64,000 nucleotides of DNA from Streptomyces sp. NBC_01341 (GCF_035946055.1 NZ_CP108364.1:434001-498000); one strand, 5' to 3'; positions 43,472-52,712 are shown, counted from the stretch's first letter. A program made the numbers and translations. Notes: a model not told the origin generated them from the sequence alone.

Positions 43472-43509
43472 GCCTGTGGGGGCCGCCTGGAGAGGCGGCC
43501 CCCACAGGC
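43472..43509. terminator. Very strong hairpin after the FMN reductase gene
   Basis: A perfect 17-bp G/C-rich stem (GCCTGTGGGGGCCGCCT and its complement) with a GGAG loop, 32 bp after the reductase stop on the minus strand. It separates that gene from marR. Confidence 0.8.
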
Positions 43510-43540
43510 CGTTGGAACGATCGAGCCGACGCGTGAACGG

Positions 43541-44101
43541 TCAGACAGCGCGGAGCGGGGCGAGCGCCGCACTCCATGCCTGGACCTGGTCCAGCGTGGC
43601 GTTCAGCGCGTCGACCTGGTGCGCACCCGGCTTGAACGTGCTGAAGTTCTCGAAGTCGGTGAACAGCGACAGGGCGACCTGCGCACGCACGTCCGCCATC
43701 TGCAGCTCGGCCGAGATCAGACGCAGGTGCTCCACGGCACGCGAACCACCCAGCGAGCCGTAGCCCACGAACCCGACGGCCTTGTTGTTCCACTCCGCGT
43801 ACAGGAAGTCGATCGCGTTCTTCAGCGCGCCCGACGTCGAGTGGTTGTACTCCGGCGTCACCATGACGAAACCGTCGAAGGACGCGATCTTGCGGGCCCA
43901 CTCCTGCGTGTGCTGCTGCGCGTACTGCCCCATCGACGGCGGCATCATCTCGTCGAGGTGCGGCAGCTTGTAGTCCAGCAGATCAACCAGCTCGAACTCG
44001 ACGTCCGTGCGCTGCGAAGCGACGTCGTACACCCAACGCGCCACCGCCTCGCCGTTCCGGCCCGGGCGGGTGCTACCAAGGATGATACCGATCTTGAGCA
44101 T
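43541..44101 (-). CDS. NADPH-dependent FMN reductase
   Basis: A 186-residue flavodoxin-fold reductase (PF03358). The FMN phosphate loop GSTRPGRNGEAVARWV is near residue 9, the flavin-contact TPEYNHSTSGALKNAIDFL near 80, and GYGSLGGSRAVEHLRLI near 115. It reduces free FMN, quinones or chromate-like acceptors. It has its own well-formed promoter and an upstream inverted repeat and is followed by a strong terminator, making a single-gene unit. Confidence 0.9.
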   Translation of the reverse strand: MLKIGIILGSTRPGRNGEAVARWVYDVASQRTDVEFELVDLLDYKLPHLDEMMPPSMGQYAQQHTQEWARKIASFDGFVMVTPEYNHSTSGALKNAIDFLYAEWNNKAVGFVGYGSLGGSRAVEHLRLISAELQMADVRAQVALSLFTDFENFSTFKPGAHQVDALNATLDQVQAWSAALAPLRAV

Positions 44102-44127
44102 GCGAATACCCTTCGTGAATCATTGCC

Positions 44128-44187
44128 GAAGCGCATTGTGCAACGCGCTTCTCCATGAAACATAACGCGACATGCTTGCACAGTCAA
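44128..44187 (-). promoter_or_regulatory. Promoter and leader palindrome of the FMN reductase gene
   Basis: On the minus strand TTGACT (44187-44182) and TATGTT (44164-44159) are spaced by exactly 17 bp. Downstream of the presumed start site, the inverted repeat GAAGCGC-N10-GCGCTTC (44128-44151) lies in the leader and may be an operator. Confidence 0.7.
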
Positions 44188-44355
44188 GTACATTTCGGGA
44201 GGCATCTCCTCCCGGTCCGGTCTTGAAGGACCGCCACCGAGGGGGCGGGCGCTCCGGCATGCCCCGTCAGTGCCCGACGGCGTCGCGCTCCGTCCCGGCA
44301 TTGCCGGTCATGCCTTGACCCATACGGATTACATGGCCCGGCATAGAATGCCCCA

Positions 44356-44976
44356 ATGCCCACCAAGCGTCCTTACGCCTCCCCCCTGCGGGAACAGGCG
44401 GCCGCACGAACTCGCGAGCAGATCCTGCTGCGAGCGACAGAGCTGTTCGCAGAACGCGGATATGGGCTGGTGACCGTCGCGGACATCGCGTCCGCCGCCG
44501 GGGTGTCCCCCAAAACGGTGTTCGCCAGCACGGGCAGCAAGGGCGACATCCTGGACCGGATCGTCGATCAGGGTGTGGCGGCGTCCGGCTACGAACAGGC
44601 CGTCCGGGAGATACTCGAACAGCGGTCACCGAGAGCGGTGCTCGAGGTCCTGGCCCGCGGCACCCGGGCCGGCAACGAGGAGCACTTCTGCGTGCACGAG
44701 GCGATCCACAAGGCTCTCCCCGTCCACGAGAACGGAGACGCCCTTCGGCGGCGTGCCACCGCTGCCTACCGTGACGCCCTGCTCGCCGTCGCACGCCACC
44801 TTCACGGGCTGACTCCCGCGCCGTCCAGCGCCGAGCCGGAGACCGCGGACCTCCTGTGGTTCTGGTTCGGCCCCGGTGGCTGGCGCTCGCTCGTGGTCGA
44901 GAACGGCTGGTCGTGGGACCGCACCGAGGAGTTCCTCGTTCGTACGGCGACCGCCACGCTGTACCGGCGCCCGTAA
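44356..44976 (+). CDS. TetR/AcrR family transcriptional regulator
   Basis: A 206-residue regulator. The N-terminal domain is REQILLRATELFAERGYGLVTVADIASAAGVSPKTVFASTGSKGDILDRIV. The recognition helix ends with KTVFASTGSK where KTVYRHFGSK-like sequences are usual. The ligand domain has a Trp-rich end (LLWFWFGPGGWRSLVVENGWSWDRTEEFLV). It is divergent from the FMN reductase gene across 254 bp and may be its regulator. Confidence 0.85.
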   Translation: MPTKRPYASPLREQAAARTREQILLRATELFAERGYGLVTVADIASAAGVSPKTVFASTGSKGDILDRIVDQGVAASGYEQAVREILEQRSPRAVLEVLARGTRAGNEEHFCVHEAIHKALPVHENGDALRRRATAAYRDALLAVARHLHGLTPAPSSAEPETADLLWFWFGPGGWRSLVVENGWSWDRTEEFLVRTATATLYRRP

Positions 44977-45096
44977 GCGACGCCCCGTCACGCGTACACG
45001 GCCGGGCCCGCAGATCCTGGCTAGAGTGACTCAGGGGCCACCGGGCGACGCTCCACTCGCTGTCGACGCCCCCCGCCTTCCTCTCATCCGTGCGCG

Positions 45097-45139
45097 TCCG
45101 CGCCTTCAGCGGCGCGGGACGTGCCGCTGAAGGCGCGGA
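45097..45139. terminator. Perfect 17-bp hairpin upstream of the NTF2-like gene
   Basis: TCCGCGCCTTCAGCGGC pairs perfectly with 45123-45139 around a 9-nt loop. It lies 120 bp after the tetR stop and only 29 bp before the GTG start of the next gene, so it is either the tetR terminator or an attenuator in the leader of the next gene. Confidence 0.6.
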
Positions 45140-45168
45140 GGTGCCTCGCAGAGAACAGGAGTCCGGCA

Positions 45169-45534
45169 GTGAGCGATGTCGTCGAGGAAGTCCTCGCACG
45201 TTGGAAAACCGCGTTCGACAGCCATCGGCCGGACCAGATGGCGGACCTGTTCACCCCGGACGCCCTGTTCCAGGGCTTCGGCCCGTCCGTTGTCACCGGC
45301 CGCGACGCCGTGCGCTCGTACTACCGGACCGTCGCGGACGGCCGACGTGCCGATGTCGTCGTCCTCCACAGCTACACGATCGCCGCGGACATCACCGGCG
45401 GCTTCGCCGATGTCTCCGTCACCGGCGCCTCGAAGCCCGAGGTGAGGATGCGCATGTCCCTGGTCGTGCAGCACGGCGACGAGGGCTGGAAGATCCGTCA
45501 GTACCACGTCTCGCGCATCTCGGCGCAGGACTGA
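45169..45534 (+). CDS. SnoaL/NTF2-like protein (DUF4440 type)
   Basis: A 121-residue cone-shaped NTF2-like fold: VSDVVEEVLARWKTAFDSHRPDQMADLFTPDALFQGFGPSVVTGRDAVRSYYRTV, then VTGASKPEVRMRMSLVVQHGDEGWKIRQYHVSRI. Members include small isomerases, dehydratases and binding proteins of unknown role. GTG 45169 follows AGGAG by 8 nt; the frame opens at 45121 inside a hairpin. Confidence 0.8.
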   Translation: MSDVVEEVLARWKTAFDSHRPDQMADLFTPDALFQGFGPSVVTGRDAVRSYYRTVADGRRADVVVLHSYTIAADITGGFADVSVTGASKPEVRMRMSLVVQHGDEGWKIRQYHVSRISAQD

Positions 45535-45582
45535 CGGGCGCCCCCGCCGCATGCGGGGGTACGGCGCACGGCGACGTACAGG

Positions 45583-46608
45583 TCAGCCGGTGGTCAGCAC
45601 CATCCGGAAGCGGGCTGAACCCGAGAGCATCTTGCGGTAGGCCGCGTCGGTCTCGGCCAGTGGCATCGTCTCGACCACGGGACGAATGCCGTGCAGTGCG
45701 CTGAACTCCATCGCGTCCTGCACGGACCGCGCGGTCCCGGAGGGGTGCCCCCGCAGGACGCGGCCGCGCAGAATGATCTGAAGCGGACTGATGTCGAAGT
45801 TTTCCGGCGAGACTCCGATGACCGTGAGCTCGCCTCGGTGGCTCAGGCCCTCGACCGTCGCCGAGATGGCCTCCGAACTGCCGGCGGTGGCGAGGACGAC
45901 CTTCGCGCCTCCCAGAGCCTGCAGGGCGTCGGCGACCGGTGTTCCGGCCGTGCTGTCGATGTAGTGATGGGCCCCTAGTTCCCTGGCCAGGTCGCCCTTC
46001 TCGGCGCCTCGGGCGATGGCCACGGTCTCGAAGCCCATGGCCCTCGCGAACTGCACACCGAGGTGGCCGAGCCCACCGAGTCCCAGGACCGCCACCAGGT
46101 CACCGGGGTCGGCGGAACTGCGCCGCAGCCCGTCGTAGGTCGTGACGCCGGCACAGGCCATGGGTCCCGCCTCGGCGGCCGAGAGAGCGTCGGGGATGCG
46201 CGCCAGGGCGTCGATCGGCGCGATCATGCTCTCGGCGTACCCTCCGTCGTATGCCCAGCCGGGGATCTTGATGTTGTCGCAGACCATGAAGTCGCCCTGC
46301 CGACACGGAACGCAGTATCCGCAGCTCCCTCCGAACCACCCCACTGTCACGCGGTCTCCCACGTTCCATTTCTGTTCCTGCGCCCCCTCCCCCAGCTCCG
46401 CGATGCGACCGGCGACCTCGTGCCCCGGAACCAGCGGGAACTGCACCCCGGGGAGGCCGCCGGTGACGAACACGTCGTCGCTGTGGCAGATCCCGCACGC
46501 TTCGACGGCCAGCCGTACGTGCCCAGGGCCCGGATGCGGAGTCTCGCGGTCCACGATCTCGAAATTGCCGTTCGGGGTGAGGACCTGCGCGGCTCGATAG
46601 GTATTCAT
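45583..46608 (-). CDS. Zinc-dependent alcohol dehydrogenase
   Basis: A 341-residue medium-chain dehydrogenase (AdhP/CAD-like). The catalytic zinc ligands are Cys and His in ACGICHSDDVF and GHEVAGRIAELG; the structural zinc cluster is GGSCGYCVPCRQGDFMVCDN. The nucleotide-binding VAVLGLGGLGHLGVQFARAMGFETVAIARG implies NAD(P)H. It oxidises an alcohol or reduces an aldehyde. ATG 46608 was chosen. No operon partner. Confidence 0.9.
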   Translation of the reverse strand: MNTYRAAQVLTPNGNFEIVDRETPHPGPGHVRLAVEACGICHSDDVFVTGGLPGVQFPLVPGHEVAGRIAELGEGAQEQKWNVGDRVTVGWFGGSCGYCVPCRQGDFMVCDNIKIPGWAYDGGYAESMIAPIDALARIPDALSAAEAGPMACAGVTTYDGLRRSSADPGDLVAVLGLGGLGHLGVQFARAMGFETVAIARGAEKGDLARELGAHHYIDSTAGTPVADALQALGGAKVVLATAGSSEAISATVEGLSHRGELTVIGVSPENFDISPLQIILRGRVLRGHPSGTARSVQDAMEFSALHGIRPVVETMPLAETDAAYRKMLSGSARFRMVLTTG

Positions 46609-47182
46609 GAATGTCTCCGAACTCCGGCTGCGGCGGCCCGCGGGGCGGCCGCAGGCCGATGACGAGAAGGCGGGGCCGGAATCGAATCCGGACCACCGTG
46701 GCTCTCGACCGCCGACTATCGGGCGGCGGCCCTTCGCGCGGGCAATCGCCCCCTCCCTCGGGTTCGAAACGAGAGCATCTCCATACCACCACCGCATGGT
46801 CCACCGGGCAACAGATGCTGCCCGAGGTCCCCTTTACCGCGCGGCAAAGGGACCTCGGGCTCGCGAAAAGCCTCCTGTTCCGCGAAGGGTGTCCACGATC
46901 GGCGCGAAAGGGGTGGCACGATGCCACATCGCTCCGGCTGGTGGCGCCTCGCCTCGCGAGGTACGTTCGAGAAAAGCCGGACACGCCGTGGCGGGCCCGG
47001 CAACTGTGCGGTTCGCGAGGTGTTGTGCCGCTCAAGATCGACGGGTCGACCGCGCCTGTCAGGGCGCCGATCGAGGACTGGGGAGTGGTCCGGCTGCGGA
47101 TGCGGTGTCGGTCCACGCCGGAGACGCCCACTCGGAACGGCCCTCCCCCACCTCCTTGCCGCCTCGATCACCGGAGGCACTG
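46609..47182. other. Intergenic between divergent dehydrogenase genes
   Basis: 574 bp. Frames here look like shadows. It contains the hairpin at 46820-46860 and presumably the promoters of both the alcohol dehydrogenase and SDR genes. Confidence 0.4.
46820..46860. repeat. Long hairpin in a divergent promoter region
   Basis: GCCCGAGGTCCC-C-TTT pairs with AAAGGGACCTCGGGC around a 10-nt loop, with one bulged base (15 pairs). Because the flanking genes diverge, it is not an obvious terminator and may be an operator or a small-RNA end. Confidence 0.5.
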
Positions 47183-47929
47183 ATGGGCAGCAAGCCGGAC
47201 CGATCCCAGGATCTCGCCGACCAGATCGTCGTGGTGATCGGCGCGAGTTCGGGGATGGGCCTCGAGACCGCGCGCCAAGTCCGGGCGGCCGGAGGCCAGG
47301 TGGTGATGGTCGGACGCGACCGAGAGCGTCTGGACCGGGCCGCGGCGGAGATCCAGCCCCTGAGCACGGCAACGCTCGACGCCGGTGACACCGACCGCGT
47401 CCGGCGCTTCTTCGACGAACTACCCCACACGGTCGACCACGTCATATCGACGGCAGGCGGACCGTCCTACGCGCCTCTGGCCGACATGGACCTGACCGAG
47501 ACCAGCCAGCACTTCGGCGAGCGCCTGGCGATGACGCTGGGTCTGGCGAAGTACAGCCAGGGCAGAATGCGGGACGGGGGAACGCTGTTGTTCATCGGCG
47601 GCACAGGGGGCCGGAGGCCGGGTATCGGCAGGTCGGTCACCGCGGCCCTGACCGCGGCGCTCCCGGCTCTCACCGCGAACCTCGCGCTCGAACTGGCGCC
47701 GGTCCGGGTGAATCTCATCGCCGCAGGCTTCGTGGACACGCCCCTGTCGGCCTCGCTCCTGGGCGATCAGATCGAGGCGCGACGTGCGGAACTGCGTGCC
47801 TCGCTCCCCATCCGGCGGGTCGTCGGCCCTCAGGACGTCGCGTCTCTCGCCGTACACATCATGTGCAACGAAGCATTGACGGGCGCGACCTACGACATCG
47901 ACGGTGGCCAGCAGCTGTTGCCGAACTGA
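47183..47929 (+). CDS. SDR family oxidoreductase
   Basis: A 248-residue short-chain dehydrogenase. The cofactor loop is VVVIGASSGMGLETARQVRAAG. The usual NNAG is replaced by STAGGPSY. The catalytic Tyr-x3-Lys is not obvious: the equivalent region reads GGTGGRRPGIGRSVTAALTAALPALTANLALELAPVRVN. This is typical of the divergent SDR branch lacking the classical dyad. The end VHIMCNEALTGATYDIDGGQQL is standard. CGGAGG precedes ATG 47183; the frame extends upstream to 46607 without support. Confidence 0.8.
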   Translation: MGSKPDRSQDLADQIVVVIGASSGMGLETARQVRAAGGQVVMVGRDRERLDRAAAEIQPLSTATLDAGDTDRVRRFFDELPHTVDHVISTAGGPSYAPLADMDLTETSQHFGERLAMTLGLAKYSQGRMRDGGTLLFIGGTGGRRPGIGRSVTAALTAALPALTANLALELAPVRVNLIAAGFVDTPLSASLLGDQIEARRAELRASLPIRRVVGPQDVASLAVHIMCNEALTGATYDIDGGQQLLPN

Positions 47930-48157
47930 CCGAATCGGTTCAGAGGAATAGTTATTCCCTCACGGTCCCGTCATGTCGGCCGGTATGTCGCAATTCGGCT
48001 TACGAGTGGCGGCGTTACGGCCGGGCAGTATCGTGGTGATTCGTGGCCGACCGACCCATTTCACCATGGGTGCTTTCGAGCGCCCGCAAAGCGATGTGCG
48101 TTTTCGTTCGGCCATTCACAGGTGCAATAGTCGCAGGCGGGACAGAAAGGCTCCACC

Positions 48158-48601
48158 GTGGACATGAAACTCGAAGTCGTAGTGATCCCGGTTGCGGACG
48201 TCGACCGGGCGAAGAGCTTCTACTCCGGATTGGGGTGGCGGCTGGACGCCGACGTCGCCGGCGACGACGGCTTCCGGGTGGTACAGCTGACGCCTCCGGG
48301 CTCACCCTGCTCGGTGATCTTCGGCGATGGAGTCAGCTCGGCAGCACCCGGATCGGCCGAGGGCCTGCACCTCGTCGTATCGGACATCGAGGCGGCACGG
48401 GCCGAACTGGCGGGGAACGATGTCGCGGTGAGCGAGATCTTCCACGACGCCGGCGGAGTGTTCCACCACGCGGGCACGAAGGCCCGGCTCCCCGGCCCGG
48501 ACCCCGAGCGGACGAGCTACGGATCGTTCGTCTCGTTCACCGACCCGGACGGCAACGGCTGGACGGTGCAGGAGATCACGAAGCGCCTCCCCGGGAGGTG
48601 A
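48158..48601 (+). CDS. VOC family (glyoxalase/bleomycin-resistance-like) protein
   Basis: A 147-residue vicinal oxygen chelate protein: KLEVVVIPVADVDRAKSFYSGLGWRLDADVAGDDGFRVVQLTPPGSPCSVIFG in the first half and SFVSFTDPDGNGWTVQEI at the end. It is probably a metal-binding or ligand-binding enzyme; reaction unknown. It is convergent with the GH65 gene across a strong bidirectional terminator. Confidence 0.85.
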   Translation: MDMKLEVVVIPVADVDRAKSFYSGLGWRLDADVAGDDGFRVVQLTPPGSPCSVIFGDGVSSAAPGSAEGLHLVVSDIEAARAELAGNDVAVSEIFHDAGGVFHHAGTKARLPGPDPERTSYGSFVSFTDPDGNGWTVQEITKRLPGR

Positions 48602-48634
48602 CACCGTGAGCTGACGCCGCCATCGCCACGCGTC

Positions 48635-48679
48635 GCACGGAGGCAGCCGGCCCGCACATCGGGCCGGCTGCCTCCGTGC
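48635..48679. terminator. Bidirectional terminator, 20-bp perfect stem
   Basis: 48635-48654 is exactly complementary to 48660-48679 with a CACAT loop. It lies between the convergent VOC and GH65 genes. Confidence 0.85.
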
Positions 48680-48705
48680 GATCCCGTTCGCGGCCGTGTC
48701 AGAGG

Positions 48706-51072
48706 TCAGAGCTGTTCGTCGAGTTGCTGCCCGGGACGCCCCGGATAGCGGCCCGGTGGCTGCTCCGGTGGGCGGCGGCGGCGACCGTCCGGCACCGGAC
48801 GGCTCGTCGCTGATCCGGTGGTGAGCGTGAGCACCTCGCCGTGATGACGGATCGTCAACGGCGGTCCGTCGAGCAACGTGTAGGTGGCCGAGCGGGCGTC
48901 GATCTCGACGCGGACGCAGCGGCCCCAGATCCTGATATGGAAAGCGAGCCGGCTCAGCCTCTCCGGCAGGCGGGGCATGAACGACAGGTCGTCACCGTCG
49001 TGGCGCATCCCGCCGAAACCGCAGACGAGAGCCATCCAGGTGCCCGCGAGGGACGCGATGTGCAATCCGTCGCGAGTGTTGTTCTCAAGGTCGTTCAGGT
49101 CCATCATCGCTGCCTCGACGGCATAGTCGTAGGCGAGCTGTGAGTGGCCGACCTCGGCCGCGATCACTGCCTGGCAGCAGGCGGAGAGCGAGGAGTCACG
49201 CACGGTGCAGGATTCGTAGTAGGCGAAGTTGCGTGCCTTGTGCTCCGCGTCGAAGGACTCCCCGCACGTGTACATCGCCAGCACCAGGTCCGCCTGCTTC
49301 ACCACCTGCTTGCGGTAGATGTCGAAGTAGGGGAAGTGCAGCAGCAGGGGGTACTGGTCGATCCGGGTGGAGGAGAAGTCCCACGGCTGGTGCCGCGTGA
49401 ACCCCGCATGCTGCTCGTGCACTCCCAGCTCGTCGTCGTACGGCAGGTGCATCTCCGCAGCAGCCTCTCGCCACGACGCCGTCTCCTCGTGGTCCACCCC
49501 CAGCGCGGCTGCCTCGTGGGGGTTGCGTTCGGCTGTCTCGGCACCCCAGCGGAGGTTCCTGCCCGCCATGAGATTCGTGTAGGTGTTGTCGTCCGCGATC
49601 GCACTGTACTCGTCCGGCCCGGTCACACCGTCGATGTGGAACGTCCCGCCGCTGTCGTGATGCCCGAGGGACATCCACAGGCGAGCCGTCTCCACCAGGA
49701 GCTCAAGTCCGCACCCCCGCTCGAACTCCGCGTCACCGGTGGCGGAGACGTAGCGGATCACGGCGTCCGCGATGTCGGCATTGACGTGGAAGGCTGCGGT
49801 GCCCGCCGGCCAGTAAGCGCTGCACTCCGAACCTTCGATGGTGCGCCAGGGGAAGGCCGCCCCGCGCAGGCCGAGTTGCCGTGCTCGGTCGCGCGCCTGG
49901 GGCAGGGTGCTGTGCCGCCAGTTCAGCGCCTCGACGACCGCGTTGGGCGAGGTGTAGGTGAGCAGCGGCAGCACGAAGGTCTCGGTGTCCCAGAAGGAGT
50001 GGCCGTCATACCCCGTACCTGTCAGCCCCTTGCTGGGAATGGCACGCTGCTCGGCGCGGGCGCCGGCCTGCAGCACGTGGAACAGGGCGAATCGCACGGC
50101 CTGTTGCAGTTCCTCGTCACCCTGTACCTCGACGTCGGACCTGGCCCAGAAGTCGTCCAGGTACTCCCGCTGCTCGTCGATCAGACCCTGCCAGCCCGTG
50201 GTGGCAGCCGCGGCGAGCGCGGCTTCGACCTGGTCCCGCATCGCTGGGAGCGACCGGACGCCGGACCAGCCGTAGCCGACCGTCTTCTCGACCCGGAGCC
50301 TTTCGCCCGGGGCGAGTTCCGACGTGACGGTGAGCCGGGCGACGTCGGCGTTGCTCTCGCTGCTGGTTCTCGTCCTCGCGGGCCCGTCCACGGTGTGGTC
50401 GGCCGCCGCCGCCACTCTCAGGCCACTGTTGTGGGTGCAGTGGATCAGTCTCAGGCGCGTTCCCGAGGCGGCGGCCTCTTCGGCGTCCAGCGGCGACTGC
50501 AGTGCGACAGCGGCACGTGGATCCCCTTTGGGGGTCGGCAGTTGCTCGTTGGCGATGAGTTCCGACTGCACCACCACACGCACCGTGGTGTCGACGGCTT
50601 CGACCTCGTAGGCGATGGCCCCTATCGAGCGCTGGGCGAAGGAGACCATCCGGGTCGATCGCACCCGTACGCTGCAGCCCGCGGGGGAGGTCCACTCGCA
50701 GGTGCGCCGCAGCAGCCCGGCGCGGAGGTCGAGGACTCGCTCGTGACTGCGCAGGCGGCCGTAGCGCAGGTCGAACGGCTCGTCGTCGACCAGGAGCCGG
50801 ATGACCTTCCCGTTGGTCACGTTGATCGCCGTCTGGCCGGACTCGGGGTTGCCGTACGCGCCCTCCGCGTACGGCAGGGGATGCACCTCGTGCACTCCGT
50901 TGAGGTAGGAGCCGGGCAGCCCGTGCGGCTCGCCCTCGTCGAGGTTTCCGCGCCAGCCGACGTGGCCGTTGGACAGTGCGAAAACGGATTCGCTCTGCGG
51001 CAGCAGATCCATGTTCAGTGGCGCCTCCCGCAGGATCCAGGGGTCCACCGCGAAGCAGTTGGCCGTGATCAT
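48706..51072 (-). CDS. GH65 family glycoside phosphorylase (kojibiose/trehalose/maltose type)
   Basis: A 788-residue enzyme that splits an alpha-glucosyl disaccharide with phosphate to give beta-glucose 1-phosphate. The N-terminal beta-sandwich begins LPQSESVFALSNGHVGWRGNLDEGEP. The central catalytic domain has FWDTETFVLPLLTYTSP and the general-acid Glu in GVTGPDEYSAIADDNTYTNLMA (about residue 475). FSSTRIDQYPLLLHFPYFDIYRKQVVKQADLVLAMY and the C-terminal beta-sandwich follow. ATG 51072 overlaps the HAD gene's stop (ATGA). With that partner the product would become glucose 6-phosphate. Confidence 0.9.
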   Translation of the reverse strand: MITANCFAVDPWILREAPLNMDLLPQSESVFALSNGHVGWRGNLDEGEPHGLPGSYLNGVHEVHPLPYAEGAYGNPESGQTAINVTNGKVIRLLVDDEPFDLRYGRLRSHERVLDLRAGLLRRTCEWTSPAGCSVRVRSTRMVSFAQRSIGAIAYEVEAVDTTVRVVVQSELIANEQLPTPKGDPRAAVALQSPLDAEEAAASGTRLRLIHCTHNSGLRVAAAADHTVDGPARTRTSSESNADVARLTVTSELAPGERLRVEKTVGYGWSGVRSLPAMRDQVEAALAAAATTGWQGLIDEQREYLDDFWARSDVEVQGDEELQQAVRFALFHVLQAGARAEQRAIPSKGLTGTGYDGHSFWDTETFVLPLLTYTSPNAVVEALNWRHSTLPQARDRARQLGLRGAAFPWRTIEGSECSAYWPAGTAAFHVNADIADAVIRYVSATGDAEFERGCGLELLVETARLWMSLGHHDSGGTFHIDGVTGPDEYSAIADDNTYTNLMAGRNLRWGAETAERNPHEAAALGVDHEETASWREAAAEMHLPYDDELGVHEQHAGFTRHQPWDFSSTRIDQYPLLLHFPYFDIYRKQVVKQADLVLAMYTCGESFDAEHKARNFAYYESCTVRDSSLSACCQAVIAAEVGHSQLAYDYAVEAAMMDLNDLENNTRDGLHIASLAGTWMALVCGFGGMRHDGDDLSFMPRLPERLSRLAFHIRIWGRCVRVEIDARSATYTLLDGPPLTIRHHGEVLTLTTGSATSRPVPDGRRRRPPEQPPGRYPGRPGQQLDEQL

Positions 51073-51809
51073 GTCCGGCCCCCGAGGTCCGCCAGGTCCG
51101 GCACCACGATGTCCGCGCCATGGGCCCGCAGAGCGTCGGCCTGTCCGACCCGGTCCAGGCCCACGACGTATCCGAAGTGTCCCGAGCGCCCTGCGTCCAT
51201 GCCGGCCAGCGCGTCCTCGAAGACCGCTGACACCGAGGCCGTCACACCGAGTTCGTCGGCAGCCGCGAGGAAGGTGTCCGGATGCGGTTTTCCGGCCAGC
51301 CCGCGCTCCGCGGCGACCAGCCCGTCGACGCGGACGTCGAACAGGTTCTCCGCGTGCACGGACTGCAGAATCGCGCGGCAGTTGACACTCGAGGACACGA
51401 CCCCCGTCCTGAGCCCCCGCTGCCGCGCGGCCCTGACGTAGCGCAGGGTGCTCGGGTAGGCCTCGACGCCGCTCGTACGAATCTTTTCGAGCAGCAGGGC
51501 ATTCTTCCTGTTCCCCAGGCCCCGGACCGTCTCGAGCTCCCCGGAGTCGTCCGGCGATCCTTCGGGAAGGCGGATGTCCCGTGACGCGAGGAAGCTTCGG
51601 ACGCCGTCCGCCCGGGGTTTGCCGTCCACGTATTCGTTGTAGTCGCGCTCGGGGTCGAACGGTGTGAAGCCGTCCCCGTAGCGCCGCTGGAGGAATTCGT
51701 CGAAGGCCTGTTTCCATGCGGCGGCGTGGACCACAGCCGTTTTCGTGATCACACCGTCCATGTCGAAAAGACAAGCCTGTATACGAGCCGGCAGACCTAG
51801 CTCATCCAT
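51069..51809 (-). CDS. HAD family beta-phosphoglucomutase-like hydrolase
   Basis: A 246-residue HAD protein. Motif I is LFDMDGVITKTAVVHAAAW, motif II GVVSSSVNC, Lys in LAGKPHPDTFLAAADELG, and motif III VFEDALAGMDAGRSG. The DxD plus Thr/Val pattern is that of beta-phosphoglucomutases, converting beta-glucose 1-phosphate to glucose 6-phosphate. It is translationally coupled to the GH65 phosphorylase, a classical disaccharide-salvage pair. ATG 51809 was chosen. Confidence 0.9.
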   Translation of the reverse strand: MDELGLPARIQACLFDMDGVITKTAVVHAAAWKQAFDEFLQRRYGDGFTPFDPERDYNEYVDGKPRADGVRSFLASRDIRLPEGSPDDSGELETVRGLGNRKNALLLEKIRTSGVEAYPSTLRYVRAARQRGLRTGVVSSSVNCRAILQSVHAENLFDVRVDGLVAAERGLAGKPHPDTFLAAADELGVTASVSAVFEDALAGMDAGRSGHFGYVVGLDRVGQADALRAHGADIVVPDLADLGGRT

Positions 51810-52165
51810 GGCGAGCGCGCCCTTCCCGGGCCGGCGTCGTCGTGGCCCGCGCCGCGCGGTGCCGAGACATGGAGCGCGGCGGCCTCTTCCTCGGGCCCGA
51901 CCCGTGGTTTCACGATCCACCCGGCCGGGGCCCGGTGCAACCTGCGGCCATGGGCCGTACGGCTCGGCCCGTGAGAGCGCGCCCCGGAACCGGGGGGATG
52001 CGGTGGCACGGCGCAGGCGTGAGGCTGGGAGAGCTCGTCGCCCTCCCACGTCCACCGTGGAGACGGTCCGCCGAGGCGGCGGCCGGCGGGTGTCTGTCGC
52101 GCCGAGGGCCGCAGGAACCGCCCGTCGTTCCGGCCTACCGGCCGGGACCGCGCGAGGAGGTATGC

Positions 52166-52393
52166 ATGTCGAAGAAGAGTGATCCGAGCAAGGGCGACAA
52201 GGTCTCCTGGGAGAGCCACGGTCACAGGACGACGGGGAAGGTGAAGAAGAAGATCACCGACCGCACGGAGGCGGCAGGCCGCACCGTGGACGCCTCCCGC
52301 GACGAGCCTCAGTACGAGGTGAGGAGCGACAAGTCCGGCCGCTCCGCAGTGCACAAGCCGGAGGCCTTGCATGACGAGGAGGGCAGGTCCTGA
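52166..52393 (+). CDS. Hva1_TUDOR domain protein (DUF2945)
   Basis: A 75-residue basic protein. SKGDKVSWESHGHRTTGKVKKKITDRTEAAGRTVDASRDEPQYEVRSDKSGRSAVHKPEAL is the hypervirulence-associated TUDOR domain found widely in bacteria and fungi, of unknown role. GAGGAGG lies six bases before ATG 52166. The frame runs upstream to 51842 but only the last part is conserved. Confidence 0.85.
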   Translation: MSKKSDPSKGDKVSWESHGHRTTGKVKKKITDRTEAAGRTVDASRDEPQYEVRSDKSGRSAVHKPEALHDEEGRS

Positions 52394-52457
52394 TGACCGT
52401 GGCCCGGTAGCGGCTCGACGGCCTGCACGCGCCGGTGTGAGGGGGACCCGGTCACCC

Positions 52458-52484
52458 GGCCCCCCGGCACGCGTCCGGGGGGCC
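52458..52484. terminator. Hairpin between convergent genes
   Basis: GGCCCCCCGG-CACGCGT-CCGGGGGGCC, a perfect 10-bp G/C stem between the TUDOR gene and the cold-shock gene, serving either or both. Confidence 0.7.
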
Positions 52485-52508
52485 CTGGGCGTGCTCCGCC
52501 CCGCGAGG

Positions 52509-52712
52509 TCAGGCGGAAGTGATGTTCTCCGCCTGCGGGCCCTTCTGGCCCTGCGTGATGTCAAAGGTGACGGCCTGGCCTTCCTGGAGCTCCCGGAAGC
52601 CGGTGGCGTTGATGGCGGAGTAGTGCGCGAAGACGTCCGGTCCACCGCCGTCCTGCTGGATGAAACCGAAGCCCTTCTCGGCGTTGAACCACTTCACAGT
52701 CCCGCTGGCCAT
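52509..52712 (-). CDS. Cold-shock protein (CspA family)
   Basis: A 67-residue single-stranded nucleic acid-binding beta-barrel acting as an RNA chaperone. RNP1 is KGFGFIQ and RNP2 is VFAHYSAI. The whole sequence from [18 protein letters not shown] to [10 protein letters not shown] is canonical for actinobacterial CspA/ScoF proteins. The leader on the minus strand contains a nested hairpin (52766-52826), as in many csp mRNAs. Confidence 0.95.
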   Translation of the reverse strand: MASGTVKWFNAEKGFGFIQQDGGGPDVFAHYSAINATGFRELQEGQAVTFDITQGQKGPQAENITSA

